NCBI GenBank assembly: GCA_000711775.1
Contig: ARYC01000361.1
Location: forward strand, 22,629 to 86,628
Source of the DNA: Oxytricha trifallax
Lineage: Eukaryota > Ciliophora > Spirotrichea > Sporadotrichida > Oxytrichidae
Direction: 5' to 3'
DNA length: 64,000 nt
Shown: in pieces, positions 1-10,297 of the stretch
How positions within the stretch are numbered: the first letter of the stretch is position 1
Layout: every line of letters starts with the position of its first letter
Notes under the pieces: generated by a model
The model's database searches: none
Seen by the model: the letters and a program-made list of their open reading frames with translations, nothing else
What the model was told of the DNA's origin: nothing
Position numbers and translations under genes: made by a program

Positions 1-3000
1 TGTTAAGATTATAAAAAATATATATGACATTATTTTTTTAACAGAAAGATTTGATTTTTATGTATTTTATATTTTTCAATAATTTTTAAGATATTGTTTG
101 GAAATAATGACATTGATGGTAATGAATGGAGATTCTTCCTAGCTGGTCCAAGTGGAAGTATCGATATTATTCCTTATAATGATAAAAGTTAATTATTAAT
201 TATTATTCCAAACCCCACTGACTGGTTGGATGATTTAGAATGGACATAGGTTTACAGACAGCTCTACGTCATGTCCCAACTTCCTCAGTTTAAGGGTATC
301 GATACTTACTTCATTGAATTTAATAAAAAATTCAAGAAGATATTTGATGCAACTGAGGCTCACGAAGAAGCTTTACCAGGTGATTGGAACACTAAGCTTA
401 TTCCTAATTTTTAGTCAATAATGATTAATCATACAGCAAAAATATTCATAAAACTTGAATTTTCAATTAAAATAAATTTTAAGCTTAACTCTTTACAAAA
501 GATGATCGTTCTGAAAGCTATTAGACCAGATAAAATCAGTTAAGCTATATAAAACTACATTATTGAAAAGATTGGAAAAGAATTTATTGATCCACCAACT
601 TTCAATATTAGAGCTTGTTACAAAGACTCTACAGTTGTCACTCCACTCATTTTAATATGAAATGAATTGTAATTTATCAAATACCAATAATTTATTAAAA
701 TTTTCGTGCTGAGTGCAGGTTCAGATCCAGTCGCTGACTTCAAGAAATTTTCAGAAGAGGAAGACATGACAAAGAGAACTGAATACATTTCTCTTGGTCA
801 AGGTCAAGATAAGAAAGCAGAGAGAATGATTGATGAAGCCAAAGCTAAGGGAGGTTGGGTTCTTCTCCAAAATTGTCATTTAGCTATATCGTGGATGCCA
901 AAACTTGAAATCATAGTAGAAGCCCTTAGTTCTTAATTGCATCCAGATTTCAGAATGTGGCTTACTAAACCCCTAAGACAAACCATTATTTAGGTTTAGA
1001 AATATAATATTCCTAGGAAATGAATTATAAATCATTTTATTTTATTATTCTTAAGTTACGTACCAACTGTCAAAACGATTGGTCGACTCACCAATTTTTG
1101 CATAGAGGAGGGGTTCGAAACCCATGGTTCTCTGATATTGTACGTGTTAAAAGATGACTGAATATCTCAGGGTTCTGTTGTGTCTTTACCCAATCAATTG
1201 AACAGGGGTATGAAGTTAAATGGCAGCACATGACCTGTCTAGGAAATCGTTAGTGGCTTCAGGGAAGAAAGGACACGAGTTTGGACTACGGTCTAGTTTA
1301 GTGGTGACCACTCATGATGCTTCCGGAGTGAAGGTCTGGAATAAAACAGCTTTCAGCACATTTCCCTTAATATTAATTTCCTAATAACTTAACTAACTAA
1401 CTAACAATCTTTTTCTTCTTGGTTTTTTACAAGTGTTCTAGTATTTATTTACTACTTTTAACTTTTTTATCTTACTTTTCAAAATAATAATTGGCATGTT
1501 GGTATAGTATGCCAAATGAAAAATTCCCAGTATCCACACTTCAAAACTCCGTTAAGATGACTTTAGAACCTCCTCAAGGTCTTAGATCAAACTTACTTAG
1601 ATCTTATGCAATCCTTGATAACAAGATCCTAAATGACTGTAACAAGCCAAGAGAATTTAAGAAGTTACTTTTTGGTTTCACTTTCTTCCATGCTATCGTC
1701 CAAGACAGAAGAAAGTTTGGACCTATTGGTTGGAACATCCCATACGCCTTTACATATGAAGACTTTGATGTATGCATGAAACAACTTAAAATCTTTTTGG
1801 ATGATTATGAAATCATTCCATACAAGGTGCTCAACTATTTAGGTTCTGAAATCAACTATGGAGGTCGTGTAACCGATGATAAAGATGTTAGATTAATTAA
1901 AACTATTTTGAGAAAGTATATCAATGAGAACATCTTGATTGATAATCATAAATTCTCTGAGAGTGGCAAATACATTTCAATTCCAGCAAACAATTAAGAA
2001 GACTATTTGACATATATCAAGGATTTGCCATTCAACCCTCATCCAGAAGCATTTGGTCTTCATGAGAATGCTGAAATTACAACAAATCAAACCGAGACTA
2101 GAAGAATTCTAGAAAGTATTTTATCAATCTAACCAAGAACCTCTTCAGCAGGAGGTAAGACTAGAGAGCAGGTTATTATGGATATCGCTATTGATTTATC
2201 AGGCAAAACTCCTCCACCATTCGATTTAGAAATGGTCGTCGAGAAATATCCAACTGAGTACACCGAATCTATGAATACTGTTCTTACCTAAGAAGTCATT
2301 AGATACAATAAGCTCCTCTCTATGATGGCTGAGATGCTACTAAATGTTTAGAAAGCAGTTAAGGGAGAAGTAGTCATGAGTGAAGATCTTGAGAAAATGG
2401 CAACATCATTATTTGACAATCAAGTACCAAAGAAATGGGCTGATGTAGGTTTCTTGTCACTCAAGCCTCTTGCCTCTTGGACTCAAGACTTAAATGATAG
2501 AGTCACATTCCTAAGAAAATGGATTGATGGCGGAACTCCAGCTGTGTTCTGGATTTCAGGATTCTTCTTCCCATAAGCCTTTTTCACTGGTATTTTACAA
2601 AATTATGCTAGAAAGCATGTAATTGCTATTGATGAACTTGACTTTGAAGCCAAGATTTATGATGAAATCACTCCATAAGAAGTGTCAGAGAAACCAGAGG
2701 ACGGCTGTTTTATTTATGGTAATTTTAACTTAAAATTTACTAATTTATTTAGGTATGTATCTCGAAGGTGCAAGATGGAATTCCACAACTCATTTACTAG
2801 ATGATTCCAAACCAAAGTAACTCTACACTGAAATTCCTATGTGCTGGTTCTTACCTAAGAAGAATAGAAAGAAGCCAGAAACCGTAAGTCACACTTTTAT
2901 ATATTAACTTTTCTCTTAGGGCATTTACAATTGTCCAGTATATAAAGTGCTTTCAAGAGCAGGTACTCTCTCAACAACTGGTCACTCAACCAATTTCGTC

Positions 3001-3084
3001 ATGATGATGGAATTGCCAAGCAAGGATGAAGAAGACAAATGGATTTGTGCAGGTGTTGCTGCATTTTTAGCCTTAAGATATTGA
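1..3084 (+). CDS. Dynein heavy chain, C-terminal part (5' end outside window)
   Basis: Axonemal-type dynein heavy chain, the motor ATPase of ciliary arms. After removal of five IESs and two introns the frame encodes the AAA5-AAA6 and C-terminal region: NEWRFFLAGPSGS, VLKAIRPDK, SAGSDP, GWVLLQNCHLA, LQNSVKMTLEPPQGLRSNLL, RRKFGPIGWNIPY, YGGRVTDDKD and VFWISGFFFPQAF, all hallmark blocks of the family. The protein ends in AGVAAFLALRY before TGA at 3082-3084, close to the usual dynein C terminus. TAA/TAG occur in frame as Gln. Segments joined: about 1-9, 93-173, 210-400, 488-653, 705-967, 1507-2718, 2753-2883, 2920-3084. The first roughly 3000+ residues lie upstream of the window. The subtype (inner or outer arm) cannot be settled from this part. 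Confidence 0.95.
10..92 (+). other. IES in dynein gene, pointer TTAAGAT
   Basis: The repeat TTAAGAT occurs at 3-9 and 86-92. Removing 83 bp joins an open frame to the dynein block ILFGNNDIDGNEWR. The assignment is less certain than the next ones because little coding sequence lies upstream. Confidence 0.6.
174..209 (+). other. IES in dynein gene, pointer TATTATTCC
   Basis: TATTATTCC occurs at 165-173 and 201-209. Removing 36 bp joins GPSGSIDIIP to NPTDWLDDLEW in frame, restoring a conserved dynein block. There is no GT-AG boundary, so it is not an intron. Confidence 0.9.
401..487 (+). other. IES in dynein gene, pointer TAAGCTTA
   Basis: TAAGCTTA (palindromic) occurs at 393-400 and 480-487. 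Removing 87 bp gives DWNTKLNSLQKMIVLKAIRP, a normal dynein sequence. Confidence 0.92.
654..704 (+). other. IES in dynein gene, pointer ATTTT
   Basis: ATTTT at 649-653 and 700-704. Removing 51 bp deletes an in-frame TGA and joins TVVTPLIF to VLSAGSDPV, the conserved dynein AAA6 Walker-region block. Confidence 0.9.
968..1506 (+). other. Long IES (about 539 bp) in dynein gene
   Basis: Coding breaks after FRMWLT and resumes at SMPNEKFPVS. A 2-bp TA pointer at 966-967 and 1505-1506 restores the frame (WLTSMPNEKF). It is much longer than the other dynein IESs and contains a compositionally foreign block (see 1053-1368). Confidence 0.75.
1053..1368. repeat. G+C-richer island inside the dynein IES, possible SINE-like insert
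   Basis: This stretch is near balanced in base composition while its flanks are strongly A+T rich. It holds GGTTCGAAACC at 1112-1122, which matches the Pol III B-box (T-loop) consensus; I could not find a convincing A box. It has no long frame in the ciliate code. A TAAC microsatellite follows near 1385-1406. It may be a retroposed or transposed insert in the IES. Confidence 0.4.
2719..2752 (+). other. Intron (or GGTA-flanked IES) in dynein gene
   Basis: 34-nt GT...AG segment between FIYG and MYLEGARW. It is also flanked by GGTA direct repeats, so an IES reading cannot be excluded; intron is favoured because both splice borders are canonical. Confidence 0.75.
2884..2919 (+). other. Intron in dynein gene
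   Basis: 36-nt intron with GTAAGT donor and CTTAG acceptor, joining KPET to GIYNCPVYK. Confidence 0.9.
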
Positions 3085-3246
3085 TAGAACATAAGTTCAT
3101 CGGATATATAAATACCCCTAGAATTATACTATAAATTTAAGTGCATGCAAACATATTATTTTAAGATTTTCAATGTTATAAGTGCCTTGTTTAGTCACAA
3201 TGATTTAAATTGAAAAAGTTGAATCAGAAAATAATCAATTTTAAAT

Positions 3247-5742
3247 ATGGATAGTGCAAGAGGAGATCAACCTTAGAAAGACTATAAATTTCTCTCTGAA
3301 ATCGTTGCAAACGAAAAAGAGCTTGACATTAGAGCTTACACCCTTAAAATTAAAGAAGAGTTAAACAGACTCGAGGAGGAATGCATTACTGATTTTCTCA
3401 CAATTAACAAGGAGGTTGGTACACTCTATCATGAACTAAACAAATCAACAAACATCCTGAATAAGATTGAAAATGTTGTTGATTCATTTCAGGTAGAACT
3501 TGGAGAAATATCTAACTAGGTTTCTATGCTGCAAGAAAAGTCTCAAAGCTATAATATTTCTCTAAAGAACAGAAAAGCCCTTGAAAAAACCATTCACTCT
3601 TATCTCTCTAGTTTCTTGGTCCCTTAAGATTTAATTGAAACTTTGTGCAACTCTGAAATTGATCACTAAGATTACTTGGATAAGGTCAGCCATTTAAATC
3701 AAATTTTAGCGCATTCTAAGAGTACTGAAATTACTGACAGTAAAGCATTACAAGAAATTAGGCCAGAGTTGGATAAACTTCGCATGAAAGTTTGTGCAAG
3801 AGCGAGAAGTTTCTTGATGGTAAAAATGAATAATCTAAAAAAGCCAAAAACTAACTTTTAAATCTTGCAGGAAAGTGTGCTGCTTAAGTTTAAGCCATTA
3901 ATTATATTTCTGAAAGAGAATTCATAAGAGACCTATGTCGAGCTTACTAATTATTATGCAGAAATCATGGACAAAGTTTACCATGGCTTACTTAAAACAT
4001 ATGTAAAAGAGACTTAAAAGTTAGTATGGGACAGAATTTCAAAGAATGATTTAATTGTGATTGATGAATCTCAAAAATTAAAGAGTGGAACTTCAAATAC
4101 CCTTAACTCTACAATAGATATGGGAAACTAAAATACCTAAACTTTTCAACAAAGATTTAACACAGATGGAGCTTAAAATAATATGAATTCAAGCATGATG
4201 AGTAGCAGATCTTAATAATTGACTTAAAGTTATGTACCGACATCAGTATTTGATATAGAAGACAGACTATAAATTATAGAAAGAATTGATTCCAGTCCAC
4301 TAGTAACTCATATTTCTCAATAAAAATTGAGGAAATATGTTACTGAAGAAATTTTCAGATCTTAAAATAGAATTCTCATTGAAGCAATAAGCAAGGAATT
4401 TGTTTTTATTCTTGAATTTTTCGATCTTAAAGTCGGCTAGTGTTCTTATATTTTCAATCAAATTTTCTCTAAAATAGTCAATTATTACCTTGATTTTTCG
4501 TTTTTTTTAAACTAATAACTAATATAATTTTTTTACTTTAAAAAATAGCATATATATCATTAATATGATTGGACTAAAAGCTATGCTTCCCAAAACCTCC
4601 ACGATATTTACGCAGTACTTCTTATGATAATGATAAATGAAGAAAATAAGAAACTTATGTTACGCAATAAAATCCCAGTCCTCGATTACTACTTCGATAA
4701 AGTCAATCAATTGTTCTGGCCAAGATTTACCCACATTTTTGAGACTTACAGTGAAAATATCAAGAAAGTTAATGTTAAGCAATTTAAGCTATACGGATAG
4801 CCTAATGCTCATTTGAGCACTATGAGATATATAGAATTTGTTAGTGGGCTCTACAGAATTGCTAATATTGCAAGCAATCAATAGGATATGCTTGTCCTTA
4901 GACTTACTTAGATTATTGCAATACAATTTATACACTATTTCAATTGAAGTTTTCAAATATGATATATCTAACATCCAACAAAATTGTAACTCAAAAATAA
5001 AAGCTTAATGTTTGATTTATGTATGAAAATGGCTCATGAGCATTTCGAAGGGGAGAAAGAGCAAAAGATTTATTTAATCAATAACTTTGACTTTATGTAT
5101 TAGAACATAAAAAACCTAAATTTGGAAAAAGGAATTCAAGATGTAATCTCCATTGAAAAAGAGCTTAATAATTACCTTGAAAGACTGATTAAGATTTAAC
5201 ATATTTTATGATTTGTTTTGAAATTTAAAGCGAAAATTTGCTGTTTTTAATTGATAAAGATTATTCTGAAAGAGAACTATCCTGGTCTTGAGGATGTTGT
5301 AGGCTAATATTGCATGTCAGGAGACTCTTCATCTGAATCAGATTCACAAGACGACACTCAAATGAAGTCAGCAGTCAAGAAGATTGATTATTCCACACTT
5401 AATACCAGACTTCTTGAGAATATTGCTCATGACTTTAATTAAAATTATAGAGCTAAAACTGAACTCATAGCTAAGGAGATTAAGTAAAGCATCTAGATTC
5501 AATCAACCATGCATTAAATAAATAATTATGAATGAGATTTTGGGGATAAATAACTCTTAAGTATTATTATTTAAAATACGATGCAGCAACTGTTCTAGAG
5601 ATTTATGAGAGTGCTCATGCTTAGATATTCATCTTTCGTTGAATTGGTTAAAACAGCACATCCAGGATTCTATAAAGAGATGCCCAGCGCACATTTGATA
5701 CTCTTAGACTTAAAGAATTCAGCTGCAAACATGGAGTTATGA
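3247..5742 (+). CDS. VPS52: VPS52, GARP/EARP tethering complex subunit
   Basis: Subunit of the GARP/EARP complex that tethers endosome-derived vesicles at the trans-Golgi network. With three IESs removed the frame is 768 codons, close to the usual VPS52 length (about 700). Recognisable blocks: coiled-coil N terminus; SLKNRKALEKTIHSYLSSFL; the hallmark NLKKPKTNFQILQESVLLKF near residues 195-215; WPRFTHIFETYSENI; YLINNFDFMYQNI; and a C-terminal helix FMRVLMLRYSSFVEL. Start is the first ATG, with TGA-containing DNA upstream. An A/T-only low-complexity stretch at about 4495-4550 stays in frame and may be either a loop or an unresolved IES. It lies head-to-tail after the dynein gene, 160 bp away. 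Confidence 0.93.
4944..4994 (+). other. IES in VPS52, pointer TCAA
   Basis: TCAA at 4940-4943 and 4991-4994. Removal of 51 bp eliminates two in-frame TGA codons and joins FIHYF to KNKSLMFDLCMKM. Confidence 0.8.
5197..5262 (+). other. IES in VPS52, pointer AAGATT
   Basis: AAGATT at 5191-5196 and 5257-5262. Removing 66 bp removes an in-frame TGA and gives ERLIKIILKENYPGLE. Confidence 0.88.
5514..5585 (+). other. IES in VPS52, pointer ATGCA
   Basis: ATGCA at 5509-5513 and 5581-5585. Removing 72 bp deletes a TGA and joins IQSTM to QQLFQRFMRVLM, restoring the VPS52 C terminus. Confidence 0.85.
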
Positions 5743-5855
5743 TCAAAGAAAAATTCATTGAGTGAGTTTAATGGATTGTGATTTAGTTAATAATTTCTTG
5801 ATAATACTATAATAAAAATTAAATATTCTTAAAATAATTAACTCTTGAGATAAAA

Positions 5856-6999
5856 ATGCTCGTTCATAAACTCTTGGTTGATCTAGCTCCTCCCTTTGTC
5901 ACAGCGAAGAGTTGGTCTATCATGGATGGCAGAACGGGGGAGATACTCTTTGGAAAGTGTGAGAACGATCGCAGAGAAATAGCATCACTTACTAAAATCA
6001 TGACTGCCTTCGTAGTCGTACAAATCATCAGAAAAATCAAGCTTAATTCTAAGAAGACTATGTTACAAGTTTCTAAAAATGCAGCTACTATCGGGGGAAC
6101 ATCAGCCAAACTGAAATCTGGGGATGTACTTTCGGTCTGGGATTTACTGCATGGGCTTATGCTCCCTAGTGGTAATGACGCTGCTATATGCTTATCAGAG
6201 CACTTTGGATAGTACTTGTTCGAAGTTGCCACTAGGTACAAGAACAATAAACAGCAATAACAGCAAAATAATAACAATAATAATCAGTAACCAACCAACG
6301 CAAACCCAACAAATAATGCTCAAGTTAATAACGACTAGAATTATTAAAATGTTAATTCTTTAATATATCAAGATTAACATAGATTTACATTAAAATTGAC
6401 TTAATTTTAATTGTGTAAATGCCAATCAAGATAACTAAAGAAGAATGGCATCAGACTAGCCAATAAAATATTTCGTTTAAGAAATGAACCGTTATGCCCG
6501 TGCATTAGGTCTTGAGTCTACAAACTATGCAAATCCCCACGGACTCTCTCATAAAAATAACAAATCTACTGCTTATGATATCGGTAAATTAGCTTGCATC
6601 GCCATGCAAGATCCAATAATGAGAGAAATTGTGAACAAGTAAACCTACGAGTGCAAGGGCAGAGATATCTATGACGAAGAGAGAGATTTCGAATGGACTA
6701 ATACTAATAAGTTATTAGGGAAGGGTTTTAATGGTCTGAAGACCGGAGTAACTCCAGCTGCTGGGCCATGCCTGGCTGCAAGCTTTGAAAAAGACAGCTT
6801 GCACTTAGTTGTCGTTGTCATGAACACTAAAACTATGGATAATAGATGGGTTGAAGTACCGAAGTTAACATTATGGGCAATTAATAGACTTAATAAACTA
6901 TGTGAATATTTTGCTGAAAACTAGCTGCCAAATGGCACTCTCAAATAAAATGGGGAAGAGGAGTAAAATAATAAAAACTAAAAGAAACCTTAATAGTGA
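5856..6999 (+). CDS. Serine-type D-Ala-D-Ala carboxypeptidase-like protein (peptidase S11)
   Basis: Penicillin-binding-protein fold hydrolase of family S11, which in bacteria trims peptidoglycan stem peptides. With one IES removed it has 361 residues. All three catalytic motifs are present: SLTK (SxxK) at residues 44-47, SGN (SxN) at 105-107 in LMLPSGNDAA, and KTG in GLKTGVTPAAGP. There is no obvious signal peptide, unlike the bacterial secreted enzymes. An Asn/Gln-rich low-complexity insert follows the SGN block and the tail is Lys/Gln/Asn rich. Codon use (TAA/TAG as Gln) is host-like, so any transfer from bacteria is old. Substrate in a ciliate is unknown; it could act on bacterial wall fragments or have another role. 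TGA stop at 6997-6999. Confidence 0.88.
6375..6432 (+). other. IES in S11 peptidase gene, pointer ATCAAGAT
   Basis: ATCAAGAT at 6367-6374 and 6425-6432. Removing 58 bp shifts the frame by one, exactly as needed to join NSLIYQD to NQRRMASDQPIKYF and reach the KTG block. Confidence 0.9.
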
Positions 7000-7303
7000 A
7001 GTTCGTTGTTTCAACTCAGTTTAGTAAAATATATGAACATATAAAATTTTCTTACTATAATAATCTAATTAATTTGTTAGTTGTAAAAATATTTAAATAA
7101 TACCTTAATCCTTGATACAAATTCTTTTAACAAGTTAAATTGATTTTATTCTATTGATTTTGAAATTGCTTGAATTTCTTCTCTAAATTAAATTATGTAA
7201 GTAACACTTTAATAAGCTTGTGACTTAATTGACTATTTTATTCATTAGAGTATAATTAGCACATAATTATATCAATCTTAAAGTCAAAAAACTTTAATTA
7301 TTA

Positions 7304-9400
7304 ATGGGAGCTGTAATAAGTGTACTTGATTCCTGTGGTTCTACCACTATGAACACACCTTCAGACTATATTGAATACGAATTAGCCAGAGAGAATCGTG
7401 TTTTAACTGTTCAGAAAAAGAAAAGAATCGATATCATGGGTACTGCTATGCATTATGCAGTTGAAAAAAAGTCAATTTTGCATTTACTCTTTTTCATATC
7501 TCTAACCTAAACATTTTAATGTGAGTTGATGATGTCAAGCAAATATTGGGTATGCGAGATCATAATAGTGACAATGAAGAAAATGCTCATGACGACGAAG
7601 ATTACTAAAATATGAGCACTTTAAAGAGAAAATATATCAGAAGAAAGGACTCTGATTAATCAATGAATAGTCAATATCTCAAAAGAGGCGAAGATTTATA
7701 TCAGGTAAGTTTAAGTTCTTTCTTAAAATAAAAAAGTCTACGTGAAAATTAGAAACTGAGAAGAAGTTATAGATTTATTTCGAAATAAATTTCCGCATTT
7801 AATATCTGTTCTCTTAAAATATGAAACTATTTTCACTATGCTTTAAAAATGAAAATTTTTCCAAAATCTTGAACCAATATGTATTAAACTAAAATGATTA
7901 TAGGATTACTTGGATCGTAAGAGGAAGGAGTAAATGCTTAGAAAAAAGAAATAAGTTGGCATGAAAAATACCAAGTTAAGAGCAAGAAAATTAGATGCCT
8001 CAAAAGACTATGGAAACACTTCTAGCACTAGTATTTCAAAAATGATTAATCCTGCAGCTGCAGGAGGTCTGCTGGGTGCTAGAAAGTTTGGCATGGGTCT
8101 TGGTGCCAATATCAATAAGTAAAATCCAAAAGCTTATCAATACGGCAAAACAAATAAGCTTTTGCTGGAAGAATCAACATCAGATGTAGGTTACGATGAT
8201 AACATGTCTGAAGGAGGAATTATTCGCATAGGTGGTTAAAGTGAGTACAGCTAGGATCAATCATTTTTATCAATTCGCTAATATGAATCTTCAGACGGCG
8301 GAGACTCCCAAATATATAGAAATGATTCTGACTCTTCTATGGCTATGACAGATATCAAGCGTAATCAGTCTAACTGGGATGGTCAATCGGACTACTCAGA
8401 TGGAAATATTATAGTTATTGGAGATGCGAACAGCTCTTTCTAGAGCAGTGCAATGTCAGAAACCACTATTCGATAAATGGGTGGCTCTCAACATAGAAAA
8501 AATCGCCCTGGAGGATTGAAATCTAGACTCGGAGCTAGATCTAGAGTTCAAAGCAGCTATGGTGGAAACTCATCTCACATTATAGTCGATGATGCAAGTC
8601 AAGGCTATGGTTTAGATTCTGAAATAGATGCTCAAGAAATGATTAACCAAATGGGAGACCCAAATCCTGTTTATATAGAAGATAATAGTGATATCATTGA
8701 TGAGGATGATGAAGGAAACTATTCATTCGATAATCTAAGAAGAAAGTAAACAGTAAACACTAAGAAAAATAAAAGTCTAGATGACTTTGATGGAGAGCAA
8801 TAAGAGGATCCAGTTAATCAGCAAGACTTCCTAAAAGGTTTAATGACTGAGCTAACAGAGAAACCTCAAAGAGCCTCTTTCAAAGCGAGACCACCTCAAC
8901 TTTAGGAAGTTGATGATCATGAATATCAACAAAAAGTCAAGACTCCAATCAACCCACTTTTAATAAAACTAGATTCAAATAAATACATACCTAAAGGTCA
9001 AGAAATTTTCCATGAGTAAAGTGACGAAGAGGGTTCTGACAACGAATAAGAAAACAACTTTTAAAGAGGTTAAAGAAGATCAGTAAAAAGGAGAATAACC
9101 ATAGATGTTTAAAACACAGACTCATCTCCAATTAATCATCAAGCTTTTGACTAATAATTCGATGAGAGACTTGAACAGCAACAATAAGATCAATAAAACG
9201 ACTCTAACCTTGATAATCAAAGCTCATAGGGCTCTATAAAACTTAAGGGCAATAGCTTTGAAGATGGTCTGAATAATATAAGCGGCTTTTCTGATGGAGA
9301 AATGAAAACATTTGGCCTTGACAGCAGGAACCTCTCATAAATAGATGATCCTTATGTCTCTAACTTGAGTGGAATCTCTGATGTTGAGGAAGTATAATGA
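7304..9400 (+). CDS. Unknown acidic, Ser/Asn/Gln-rich protein, possibly N-myristoylated
   Basis: Not recognised. After removal of one IES and one intron it has 610 residues, consistent in frame from ATG at 7304 to TGA at 9398-9400. The N terminus MGAVIS has Gly2 and Ser6 and fits an N-myristoylation signal. A basic segment (DYLDRKRKEQMLRKKKQ) follows the intron; the remainder is largely predicted disordered, rich in Ser, Asp, Asn and Gln, with GIIRIGG and NIIVIGD motifs that look like two copies of a short repeat. No catalytic motifs seen. Its 3' end is convergent with the TPR gene. Confidence 0.75.
7465..7529 (+). other. IES in 7304-9400 gene, pointer AGTTGA
   Basis: AGTTGA at 7459-7464 and 7524-7529. 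Removing 65 bp joins TAMHYAV to DDVKQILGMRD with the required frame change. Confidence 0.85.
7705..7903 (+). other. Intron in 7304-9400 gene
   Basis: 199-nt intron, GTAAGT donor and TTATAG acceptor, between RGEDLYQ and DYLDRKRK. It is long for this window and could host an IES. Confidence 0.8.
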
Positions 9401-10297
9401 ACTCAAATATTTTCAATAGTAGATAAACACTCAAATAAATTATAGTAAACTATGTAATTAAGCAATCTTTAGTAAATATTTATGCATTCTAATTTATTTC
9501 TAAGCTTTTAGTTTTCCTATTCTTCTAAAATTAAAGAAAGAAAAATAATTTGATTTTCACAAATTGTAACATTAAACCGAATTTTTTTAGTAAAAAAAGA
9601 AGACATTAATTACTCTTATTTTCAAGAATTCAAAGGTTAAAATTACCATGAATTTAACATGATTATTTAAAAGTACTTTAATCCCTCATTAATAACCTTT
9701 TAATTTAAAATAATTTCCCATTTTTTCAATATTTGTATTGCGATTTATTTAGCCTTTCATCTATGAATTTTATATTCGAGCATTTTATTTAATTAATTTG
9801 ATAGTTTTTTTAATAATTATTGCTGGCAATTTAGATTAGTTCATAATATTCTATTTCATGAAATATTATTAATATCATCAGTTAAATTCAAAAATTTTAT
9901 TGCTTATTTTTTTATTTATTGATATCTTAAACATTAAAAAATGAAAAAAATCTATTATCTCAATATTAATCCTTAGAATTTTAATAAAAATTATTTGATA
10001 AAATATATTAAGTCATTCATCATTATAGAATTTAATATACAATTAATGTAATTAGTCATATGCATATAAAACATAATAAATTTGGCTTTTTAAATCAAGT
10101 ATGAATTGTAATAAGCAATTAATATTAAAAACTTAAGATATAAAAAGTTTAGGACTTTTAGCTAATAATCCTATTCCTACAATAAATTTTGCTTTTTCCA
10201 TATTCAATAAATATGCAATTGGTAATTTTAAATGCTTAAATTAATAAAACAGATGAATTTATAAGTATAATCTTTTAAAGCAAAGTTGAAATGCTTT
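9401..10297. other. Convergent intergenic region
   Basis: About 900 bp of A+T-rich DNA between two 3' ends. I see no coding frame, RNA gene or repeat in it. Confidence 0.7.

Noticed and set aside
1112-1122. tRNA gene at the GGTTCGAAACC motif
   Set aside because: No acceptor stem, anticodon arm or A box could be paired around it.
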